In this document: piece by piece, positions 13,683 through 19,102 of the stretch
Position numbering within the stretch: the first letter of the stretch is position 1
Layout: the number at the start of each line of letters is the position of its first letter
NCBI GenBank assembly: GCA_938050265.1
Contig: CALLJT010000079.1
Coordinates: 1 to 19,102 of the forward strand
DNA: 19,102 bases
Source of the DNA: Candidatus Saccharimonadia bacterium
GTDB lineage: Bacteria > Patescibacteriota > Saccharimonadia > Saccharimonadales > SZUA-47
Direction of reading: 5' to 3'
Translations under genes and position numbers: made by a program
The notes under the pieces: model-generated
Database searches by the model: none
Seen by the model: the letters and a program-made list of their open reading frames with translations, nothing else
What the model was told of the DNA's origin: nothing

Positions 13683-14702
13683 TTACATCTCTTTAGGATG
13701 GTAGTTTGAAGGCGCGTTGCGCAGATAGTAGTCCAGCTGCTCTTCGCTGAGGAGGCCTTCCTGTGCACCAACATGCTGCACGACATTCATAGAATTGATC
13801 GGTGCCCATAGGAGTGCACTCGGTACATCTGCGCCCTTCATAAGAGCGGCGGTAAACGTCGATGCAAACGCGTCGCCTGCACCAGTTCTCTCAAGCGGTG
13901 GTGCTGGATCTGGGTAGAGCGGCATCCACCAGCGCTTGTTGCCGTCAGATGCATACGCACCGTTTGGCCCGTCAGTGACGAGTGCGACTTTTATACCGAC
14001 TTCGTGCATCTTGTTAAGTTGGTCATGGACGTCTTCATGGTTAGCACTGAACACGTCTGTTGCCTCTTCGCGGTTCAGCGCCACAACGCTCGCACGGGCG
14101 TAGAGTCGACGCATACGGTCGTCTAGCTTCTGCTGCATCTGGAACGTACCCGGCTGATACGCCAGCTGCACTTCTGGGTTTTCGTCGAGCCAGTCGGATA
14201 TGTCGTCGTGGTACGGCAGTGCGTTTTCAGCTATCGAGCTAAAGTATACCCAGCGTGGCAAGTCGGTTTTCCGGAATTGTGGCCACGCATAATCGTAGGC
14301 TTCGTGTTTAATAAATATTGTTCGTTCTTCTGCATACCACAGTACATAGTGGTAGTTACTGACTTTTCCTGGGTTTTCATGCACGAACCGCGTGTCGACG
14401 CCATTTTTCTTCAGCGCACGGATGATGTCTTTACCCCAGTCATCACCACCGACGTTGGATACCAGGCCGCTATTCAGCCCAAGCCTTGCAAACGACACAC
14501 TGGCGTTCGGTGCGTTACCGACGCCTTCTATGACTTCTGCATGGTCGTACGGTAATTTAGTGCCCAGCGGGATATTCAGGATAGGTCCCTTGTCCGGATC
14601 CTGATCTACAAACTCATATTTTTCTATCAAATTTATAAATGCATCTGTGACGACGTCACCGACACACAGTACGTCTAGTTTCTTATTCGCTTTTGAGCTC
14701 AT
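13683..14702 (-). CDS. PfkB-family carbohydrate kinase
   Basis: A 339-residue kinase of the PfkB/ribokinase family, which phosphorylates a sugar, sugar phosphate or nucleoside hydroxyl with ATP. The N-terminal strand DVLCVGDVVTDAFI, the sugar-site GNAPNASVSFARLG (62-75) and NVGGDDWGKDI (83-93) are typical. The ATP and catalytic end shows LVTDGPNGAYA and ERTGAGDAFASTF (271-283), with the GAGD anion hole and catalytic D277. The two residues before it, E271 and R272, replace the usual D/N and T of PfkB signature 2. The substrate cannot be read from sequence: fructose 6-phosphate, ribose or a nucleoside are all possible. Placement directly after fba (20 bases) makes a hexose-phosphate role attractive but unproven. 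AAAGGAAA is the ribosome-binding site, six bases before the ATG. Confidence 0.92.
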   Translation of the reverse strand: MSSKANKKLDVLCVGDVVTDAFINLIEKYEFVDQDPDKGPILNIPLGTKLPYDHAEVIEGVGNAPNASVSFARLGLNSGLVSNVGGDDWGKDIIRALKKNGVDTRFVHENPGKVSNYHYVLWYAEERTIFIKHEAYDYAWPQFRKTDLPRWVYFSSIAENALPYHDDISDWLDENPEVQLAYQPGTFQMQQKLDDRMRRLYARASVVALNREEATDVFSANHEDVHDQLNKMHEVGIKVALVTDGPNGAYASDGNKRWWMPLYPDPAPPLERTGAGDAFASTFTAALMKGADVPSALLWAPINSMNVVQHVGAQEGLLSEEQLDYYLRNAPSNYHPKEM

Positions 14703-14722
14703 ACGATTTCCTTTGTCATAGT

Positions 14723-15634
14723 TTATACTTTTGCCTTACCAGCACTGTTGAACAGCGCGATTTTCGATTCTACGACTGCCTGTACGGCAGCGATCACCTC
14801 GTCCATGAGTTTCACAACAGCATATTGCGTTTTGTTTTCCTCCAGCACTCGCTCAAGTGTCGTACGGTAGGCTTTACGCATGTCGCTATTGATGTTGACT
14901 TTCTGTACACCTATCTTTGCGGCTTCTTCGAAATAATGCCCCGGCGTACCGCTTCCTCCGTGCAGGCTAATGTTGCAGTCGATGGCGCTGCGTACCTGCT
15001 GTAATAGTTCAAGATCCAGTATTTTTGGCGTTGGATAGCTACCATGCAGATTGCCAATTGCCGCTGCGAACGTGTCTATGCCCGTTGCTTCTACGAAAGA
15101 TCGAGCGCCTTCAGGCGTACTGAACGACTTCTTAATCTCTTCATAATCTATTTCTTCAGTGTGGACGTTTGACCCACCACTGAAATAATGTGGCTCGCTT
15201 TCGACGATAGCACCGGTCAGCTTGGCATGCTGGACAATAGCCCGGGTACCTTCGATAATTTCTTCTGGAGTAGCATCATGTTTGCCGTGGCTGATGTCGA
15301 TATGGATAAATTCATAGCCTGCTTCGATCCCACGTATCGCATCTTCAACCGTCGGGGAGTGGTCCAGGTTGATGTACATTTCGATACCATAATGATCTTT
15401 GTAGTTTTCGACCATATCTCGGACGTTATCTATGCCCATGGCCTTTACTTCGCCGCCGCTCACCTCTACCAATACCGGAGAATTTGTTTTTTGAGCAGCA
15501 CGACTCACGGCTATGAGCGTTTCCTGGTTGTCGAGATTAAACGCTCCGACAGCAAACTTCTCTGCATGAGCTCGCTTCATGAGTGCACGCGCATCCGCGC
15601 AGTTTTCTCTAATCTGTTCTAACGTTAATGGCAC
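14723..15634 (-). CDS. fba: class II fructose-bisphosphate aldolase
   Basis: Splits fructose 1,6-bisphosphate into dihydroxyacetone phosphate and glyceraldehyde 3-phosphate, or runs in reverse, using a divalent metal. The 303-residue protein has the class II layout: FAVGAFNLDN (27-36), NLDHSPTVEDA with catalytic D91 and metal ligand H92, ESE at 145-147, GNLHGSY with H197, LHGGSGTP with H225, and VNINSDMRKAY (247-257). HIDISHGK stands where MIDGSHLP is common, and the mobile-loop region PHYFSGGSNVHTEEIDYEE differs from the better-known enzymes. A related tagatose-bisphosphate aldolase activity is therefore not excluded. An AAGGGGG ribosome-binding site precedes the ATG, and its own promoter lies at 15680-15708. 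It leads the fba-pfkB-orf-LOG unit. Confidence 0.94.
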   Translation of the reverse strand: MPLTLEQIRENCADARALMKRAHAEKFAVGAFNLDNQETLIAVSRAAQKTNSPVLVEVSGGEVKAMGIDNVRDMVENYKDHYGIEMYINLDHSPTVEDAIRGIEAGYEFIHIDISHGKHDATPEEIIEGTRAIVQHAKLTGAIVESEPHYFSGGSNVHTEEIDYEEIKKSFSTPEGARSFVEATGIDTFAAAIGNLHGSYPTPKILDLELLQQVRSAIDCNISLHGGSGTPGHYFEEAAKIGVQKVNINSDMRKAYRTTLERVLEENKTQYAVVKLMDEVIAAVQAVVESKIALFNSAGKAKV

Positions 15635-15679
15635 ATAGCCCCCTTATTTCATACGCCTATTTCATGACTCTTGGAATCT

Positions 15680-15708
15680 ATTGTAACCGCTTATGCTCGA
15701 ACCTCCAA
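15680..15708 (-). promoter_or_regulatory. fba promoter
   Basis: On the minus strand, TTGGAG (15703-15708) and TACAAT (15680-15685) are separated by exactly 17 bases. Transcription would start near 15673 and give a leader of about 38 bases with AAGGGGG just before the ATG. It lies in the 122-base gap after the transketolase genes, where I see no terminator with a T-run. Confidence 0.55.
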
Positions 15709-15756
15709 ACCACAGCTTTCACTCGTACTGCGCACTAACAGAAACTCTGAATGGAT

Positions 15757-16728
15757 CTACTTCTTCATGTCTACAGCGTGATGGGCAGCCATCATGATGT
15801 GATGTTTGCTGAGGCCATAATGGTGAATCAACTGCTCTGGTGTACCCGACTGGCCATACTGGTCACGTACCCCAACCCGGACAACTGGCACAGGCAGGTT
15901 CTCTGACAAAAACTCAGAAACCGCACCACCGAGTCCGCCAGCACGCTGCGCTTCTTCGACAACAACGACTGCCCGTGTTTTTTTGACGCTCTTATAGATC
16001 GTCTCTTCGTCGAGCGGCTTTACAGTCGGGCTATGTATTACTTCTGCATCTATAGCGTCTTTGAACAATGATTCTGCAGCTTGCACAGCGAGAGACGTCA
16101 CGGTGCCGTTCGCAATAATAGTGAGATCGTGACCCGGTGTATAAATGTAAGCTTTGCCTATCTCAAACGGCGTTTGGTCAGTGGTCATGATCGGTGATTT
16201 GTCTCGTGCAAGTCGGAGATATGTCGGTCGTGGATCGTTGGCGATCGCTAGTGTGGCCTTGTACGCTTCTAGGCTGTCACCAGGTACGATGACGACCATG
16301 TTTGGCATGACACGCATAATGGCTACGTCTTCGAGCATCTGGTGCGTTGCTCCGTCTGGGCCAGTGTATAGACCGGCGTGAGCGCCTATTATTTTGACGT
16401 TCTGATTGTTGAGTGCGACGGTTGTCTTGATTTGTTCCCAGTTACGTCCAGGACTGAACGCGGCATAGCTTGCAGTGAATGGTATCTTGCCCATCGCCGC
16501 CATACCACTCGCGACTGTCACCAGGTTCTGCTCCGCGATACCGACTTCGACAAATCGCTCAGGGAACTGCTCAGCAAACAGTGAAATCTGCGTTGAACTC
16601 GTGAGATCCGCGCACAACGCTACTATCTGCTCGTTTTTTGCGCCTGCATCAGCAAGCCCTCGTCCGAAGCCTTTGCGTATGGGCTCAAGCCCCCAGTCTT
16701 TCGTATCCAGTAGATGTAGATTACTCAT
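15757..16728 (-). CDS. transketolase, C-terminal subunit
   Basis: Second half of a split transketolase, 323 residues, holding the pyrimidine-binding and C-terminal domains. With the N-terminal subunit it moves two-carbon units between ketose and aldose phosphates using thiamine diphosphate. The key glutamate that activates the cofactor is E66 in VGIAEQNLVTVASGMA. Other conserved parts are PFTASYAAFSPGRNWEQIK (83-101), GPDGATHQMLEDVAIMR (123-139, with H129) and the C-terminal VVVEEAQRAGGLGGAVSEFL. A longer in-frame start at 16821 exists inside the N-terminal gene, but MSNLHLLDTKDWGLEPIRKG is the natural beginning. Its ATG overlaps the N-terminal gene stop by 8 bases, so the two are translationally coupled in 1:1 amounts. 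1-deoxyxylulose-5-phosphate synthase is unlikely because of the split organisation and the pentose-phosphate neighbours. Confidence 0.93.
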   Translation of the reverse strand: MSNLHLLDTKDWGLEPIRKGFGRGLADAGAKNEQIVALCADLTSSTQISLFAEQFPERFVEVGIAEQNLVTVASGMAAMGKIPFTASYAAFSPGRNWEQIKTTVALNNQNVKIIGAHAGLYTGPDGATHQMLEDVAIMRVMPNMVVIVPGDSLEAYKATLAIANDPRPTYLRLARDKSPIMTTDQTPFEIGKAYIYTPGHDLTIIANGTVTSLAVQAAESLFKDAIDAEVIHSPTVKPLDEETIYKSVKKTRAVVVVEEAQRAGGLGGAVSEFLSENLPVPVVRVGVRDQYGQSGTPEQLIHHYGLSKHHIMMAAHHAVDMKK

Positions 16729-17659
16729 GGTCACCCGTGATCTTTCCCCTGAGGCTTCGCAGGTCATGTAGTGCTTCGCGTGCTTGCTGGTTTTTCGGTG
16801 GTGCTCCGGCAACATCAGCAATTCCTACAGGCATACCATGCCAATGATGGTCAAACTCCATGTAGTCGACACCTTTGCCAGGGATCGTGTGTGCGATAAG
16901 CACTGTTGGTTTTTCAACGATCGCGCGCGCCATAGAACATGCGTCGATAACGGCTTCTATGTTGTTGCCGTCTACGTCGACTACATGCCAACCAAACGAC
17001 TCCCACTTGGCGCGCAAGTCTTCTAGCGGCATGACGTGTTCGGTCGTACCGTCAATCTGGATATTGTTACGGTCAACTATGCCTATCAGATTATGCAGTT
17101 TGTACTTATTCGCAAACATGGCAGCTTCCCAGATATTGCCTTCGTTAAGCTCGCCGTCGCCCATGACAACGTAGACCCAGCGGTGGGACTGCTTGTTCAT
17201 ACGCATTGTCAGTGCCATGCCAGCGCCCTGACTCAGTCCACTACCGAGAGGCCCACTGGTGTTTTCGAGTCCAGGCAGTGCATGACGCTCCGGGTGGCCT
17301 TGCAGGCGGCTTTTGTACGACCTAAGCGTCAGGAGTTCTTTTTTCGGCAGGTACCCTGCATGCGCCATCGCAGTGTACTGCACCGGCACGCAGTGGCCAT
17401 TACTGAGTAGTAGTATGTCGCGGTCGTCCCAGTCTGGATGTTTCGGGTCGTGTTTGAGTATGTCAAAATACAGCGCTGTGAATATATCTGCCAGGCCGAG
17501 GGGACCTGCACTATGGCCGCTGCCTGCGGCTTCCAGGCTTTTGATGATATCTTGCCGGATGTCGTTGGCTTTCAGTTCGAGTTTCTGCAAACTGAGCTTT
17601 TTATCTGTGAAGCTGCGTGGTGTTTGAAATTTTTTAGTTTTACCTTCTGTGGCTGTCAT
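16721..17659 (-). CDS. transketolase, N-terminal subunit
   Basis: First half of the split transketolase, 312 residues, carrying the thiamine diphosphate-binding domain. GSGHSAGPLGLADIFTALYF (47-66) has the conserved substrate histidine H49. SNGHCVPVQYTAMAHAGYLP (86-105), GHPERHALPGLENTSGPLGS (121-140) and GLSQGAGMAL follow. The diphosphate- and metal-binding motif is GDGELNEGNIWEAAMFANKY (167-186) running to the NN at 198-199 (DRNNIQIDG). The last 40 residues (WHGMPVGIADVAGAPPKNQQ) end the domain cleanly, so this is a natural split and not a frameshift. The protein begins 5 bases after the rpe stop, with no clear Shine-Dalgarno sequence, suggesting coupling to rpe translation. Confidence 0.94.
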   Translation of the reverse strand: MTATEGKTKKFQTPRSFTDKKLSLQKLELKANDIRQDIIKSLEAAGSGHSAGPLGLADIFTALYFDILKHDPKHPDWDDRDILLLSNGHCVPVQYTAMAHAGYLPKKELLTLRSYKSRLQGHPERHALPGLENTSGPLGSGLSQGAGMALTMRMNKQSHRWVYVVMGDGELNEGNIWEAAMFANKYKLHNLIGIVDRNNIQIDGTTEHVMPLEDLRAKWESFGWHVVDVDGNNIEAVIDACSMARAIVEKPTVLIAHTIPGKGVDYMEFDHHWHGMPVGIADVAGAPPKNQQAREALHDLRSLRGKITGDHE

Positions 17660-17664
17660 AGTGC

Positions 17665-18297
17665 TTATGATAACAAAGATACTAACGTATCGTAAGCTTT
17701 TTCTGGATCATCGGCATTTTTAATCGCACCGCCAACGTTCAATACATCGACACCTGCAGCAGCGATCTCCTGCACGTTTTCTATACTGACACCGCCGTCC
17801 CAGCCAATCTCGACATCCGGGTAGTTTGCCCGTAGTGCACGTACTTTGTCCAGCTGCTGCAGGTCGGCTGTGCCTCCTTGATGGCCTAAGTGTCCCGCAA
17901 AAACCAATACGTGGTCAAACAAATCGCCCAGATCTAAATCCTGCAGTTCCTGAAGTTCTGTCTCTGGAAGCAGGGCCACGCCAGTACGCACCCCTGCTTC
18001 TCGCAGCTGCTCCAGGCTACGACGCACATTGTCAGATTCCGCATGTACAATTACCAGGTCTGGCTCAAACGACACCAGCTCAGCAACATGAGGCAGTGGG
18101 TCCTGAAACATAACGTGTACGTGGGTGATGACGTGCTCACTACGCCAGGACTCGTCCAGTCCAAGTAGCTGCGTAGGGGCAAAATTACCATCCGCAAAGT
18201 CAACATGCACTCCGTCAGCGAAGCCTTCAATACGACCCATCTGGTCCCTATATTCGTGGACGTCCGCGGTAGTAATAGTCGGTGTAATAACTGCCAT
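17665..18297 (-). CDS. rpe: ribulose-phosphate 3-epimerase-like protein (divergent)
   Basis: A 210-residue TIM-barrel protein of the Rpe family, expected to interconvert ribulose 5-phosphate and xylulose 5-phosphate, the substrate of the transketolase encoded next. The metal and acid-base residues are in place: H31 and D33 (GVHVDFADGNF), H61 (VHVMFQDP) and D167 (GWDGGVS). The usual phosphate loop MSVNPGFGGQ is changed to VFAGHLGHQGGTADLQQLDK, and the N-terminal PSxLSAD reads PTITTAD. These changes are large for a standard Rpe. CPR Rpe-like proteins often look this way, from recall. Position upstream of transketolase by 5 bases supports the assignment. Other sugar-phosphate epimerase activity (for example an allulose-6-phosphate epimerase) remains possible. 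A TACATT box ends 6 bases before the ATG, pointing to a leaderless transcript. Confidence 0.82.
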   Translation of the reverse strand: MAVITPTITTADVHEYRDQMGRIEGFADGVHVDFADGNFAPTQLLGLDESWRSEHVITHVHVMFQDPLPHVAELVSFEPDLVIVHAESDNVRRSLEQLREAGVRTGVALLPETELQELQDLDLGDLFDHVLVFAGHLGHQGGTADLQQLDKVRALRANYPDVEIGWDGGVSIENVQEIAAAGVDVLNVGGAIKNADDPEKAYDTLVSLLS

Positions 18298-18303
18298 ACC
18301 TCT

Positions 18304-18309
18304 AATGTA
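18304..18309 (-). promoter_or_regulatory. -10 box of the rpe-transketolase operon
   Basis: TACATT on the minus strand with TGA directly before it, an extended -10 form. It ends 6 bases before the rpe ATG. AGAGGT lies between the box and the ATG but is too close for a normal ribosome-binding site. It sits in the 111-base gap 18298-18408, where nothing else was recognised. Confidence 0.45.
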
Positions 18310-18408
18310 TCAAACAACCCCTCAGCCCGTAAAATCTCGCCCCCTCAAACCTATCTAGTTATCTCTTGTGTCTATGCGGCCACGCACGAGGCGGGATTCA
18401 AACTACTG

Positions 18409-18861
18409 TTAGTGGGCGATTTCGTCGAGTAGTGCGTTGCGCCTTTTGTAGCGCGTCGCGTTAGCGAACGGCGTTGCTATCCATGTGTCTATGATGTCTT
18501 TCCAGCGATCACCGTCTTCCAATATCTCCGCAGGCAGTGCGAGAACATTGCTATCTTCATCGTTGCGGATTGATCGAGCTGCCATGACGCTCCAGCCGAG
18601 ACCTGCCCGTATGCCTTTAAACCGATTAGCGGCGATCAGCATACCCTGGCCGCTCCCACAGACCAAGATACCCCGAGGCGTGCTCGATTCACTTGACTGC
18701 ATGGCATGCACGACTTTTGATGCAAATAGTGGGAAATCGTCGTCTGGATTGAGTGTGTCGTCGCCTTTGTCGTCGACGTCAAAGCCTCTGTCGATTAGGT
18801 ATTGTTCGATTTGTTCTTTCAGTCTGTACCCGTTATGGTCGGCCCCGATATATATCTTCAT
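18409..18861 (-). CDS. rpiB: RpiB/LacA/LacB-family ribose-5-phosphate isomerase
   Basis: A 150-residue RpiB-family isomerase that should interconvert ribose 5-phosphate and ribulose 5-phosphate, feeding Rpe and transketolase. IGADHNGYRLKEQI (5-18) holds the phosphate-site D8 and H9. DDDFPLFA (40-47) stands for the usual DYPDYA. GILVCGSGQGMLIAANRFKG (64-83) carries the catalytic cysteine C68 and the anion-hole glycines. ARSIRNDEDSNVLALPAE (95-112) aligns with the usual ARxxREHNDANVLALGAR. The catalytic histidine there (H99 in E. coli RpiB) is an aspartate, D101. The basic tail residues RYKRR occur near the C-terminus as in relatives. It starts 41 bases after the GAPDH stop and likely shares its transcript. 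The isomerase call rests on the family and the neighbours; the His-to-Asp change leaves the exact activity open. Confidence 0.87.
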   Translation of the reverse strand: MKIYIGADHNGYRLKEQIEQYLIDRGFDVDDKGDDTLNPDDDFPLFASKVVHAMQSSESSTPRGILVCGSGQGMLIAANRFKGIRAGLGWSVMAARSIRNDEDSNVLALPAEILEDGDRWKDIIDTWIATPFANATRYKRRNALLDEIAH

Positions 18862-18902
18862 GTACTCGCAATCCCGTTAGTTAACCCCATGTCGCCGCGT
18901 AG

Positions 18903-19102
18903 CTACGACGAGTGCAGTCCGCTGCCTATGTCTGATACCAGCTCAGCAAGTCGGTTTGAATAGCCCCACTCGTTGTCGTACCATACGACTACTTTAGCGA
19001 GGTTTCCATCTACAACTTTTGTGAGAGGTAAGTCTACGGTGCCACTATGTGCGTTACCGATAAAGTCACTACTCACGAGCGGTTCCTCTGTGCAGTCTAT
19101 GA
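18903..19102 (-). CDS. gap: glyceraldehyde-3-phosphate dehydrogenase (partial, C-terminal end)
   Basis: Only the last 66 codons of the gene are in the window; the start lies beyond the right edge. The visible end reads EPLVSSDFIGNAHSGTVDLP, then VVVWYDNEWGYSNRLAELV and the tail SDIGSGLHSS. VSSDFxGN-x-HSG and WYDNEWGYSNR are the standard C-terminal motifs of type I phosphorylating GAPDH, which oxidises glyceraldehyde 3-phosphate to 1,3-bisphosphoglycerate with NAD. The catalytic cysteine and the NAD-binding domain are outside the window. It lies just upstream of rpiB on the same strand, at the start of the central carbon block. Confidence 0.95.
   Translation of the reverse strand, partial: IDCTEEPLVSSDFIGNAHSGTVDLPLTKVVDGNLAKVVVWYDNEWGYSNRLAELVSDIGSGLHSS

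Noticed and set aside
16721..16821. Frameshift in a single transketolase gene
   Set aside because: Both halves are complete, the second has its own ATG with an 8-base overlap, and two-gene transketolases are well known. The long in-frame extension of the second half upstream of 16728 lies inside the first half and has no family-like sequence.
18386..18408. GATTCAAAC resembling a tRNA T-loop in the gap after rpiB
   Set aside because: The flanking bases do not form a five-base T-stem on either strand, and no acceptor, D or anticodon arm can be built around it.
1..19102. CRISPR array, insertion sequence, prophage or recoded TGA codons
   Set aside because: No regularly spaced repeats, transposase or phage-like genes were seen, and TGA serves as a normal stop (for example at the end of the 2052-2303 gene).

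Overview
The window is a dense stretch of bacterial chromosome, at roughly 48% GC by eye, with almost every gene on the minus strand, short gaps and many 1-11 base overlaps. The families point to Candidatus Saccharibacteria (TM7) or a close CPR/Patescibacteria relative. The clues are a DUF5665-type small membrane protein, a gatC-gatA-orf-gatB operon with a CPR-type small membrane protein inside it, a transketolase split into two genes, divergent Rpe and RpiB enzymes, and several conserved proteins without a standard name. This assignment is inference from remembered family resemblance; no search was run. Stop codons are used normally, and TGA is a real stop.

Layout from left to right. (1) 1-1264: 5' part of dnaE (replicative polymerase alpha subunit), minus strand. 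(2) 1350-2303: three small membrane proteins (DUF5665-like, YtxH-like, TM plus amphipathic helix) with their own promoter. (3) 2351-3235: galU. (4) 3404-7045: gatC, gatA, a small membrane protein and gatB, which together make the amidotransferase for Asn/Gln-tRNA. (5) 7233-7799: a membrane-anchored acidic protein followed by a good terminator. (6) 7953-8742, plus strand: a VbhA-like antitoxin and Fic toxin pair. (7) 8729-10711: uvrB, minus. (8) 10844-11728, plus: an unrecognised protein read from a TTG start. (9) 11737-15634, minus: fba, a PfkB-family kinase, an unrecognised 404-residue protein and a LOG/TIGR00725-like protein. (10) 15757-18297, minus: rpe and both transketolase halves. (11) 18409-18861: rpiB. 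(12) 18903-19102: the C-terminal end of gapdh.

The right-hand third is a central carbon block. GAPDH, RpiB, Rpe, transketolase, class II aldolase and a PfkB kinase link triose, pentose and hexose phosphates, probably the core of sugar and ribose metabolism in a reduced genome. The left half is information processing (DnaE, GatCAB, UvrB) plus envelope functions. The only plus-strand genes are the toxin-antitoxin pair and the unrecognised gene, which flank uvrB and look like the accessory part of the window.

A recurring regulatory pattern is a TATACT- or TACAAT-like -10 box ending only 6-10 bases before the ATG. It occurs at dnaE, the 2303 gene, gatC, vbhA, uvrB and rpe, and suggests leaderless or nearly leaderless mRNAs. 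Other genes (galU, fba, pfkB, gatB, the LOG gene, the 10844 gene) have ordinary leaders or Shine-Dalgarno sequences. No tRNA, rRNA, CRISPR array, insertion sequence or phage gene was seen. No stretch over 300 bases lacks a gene.
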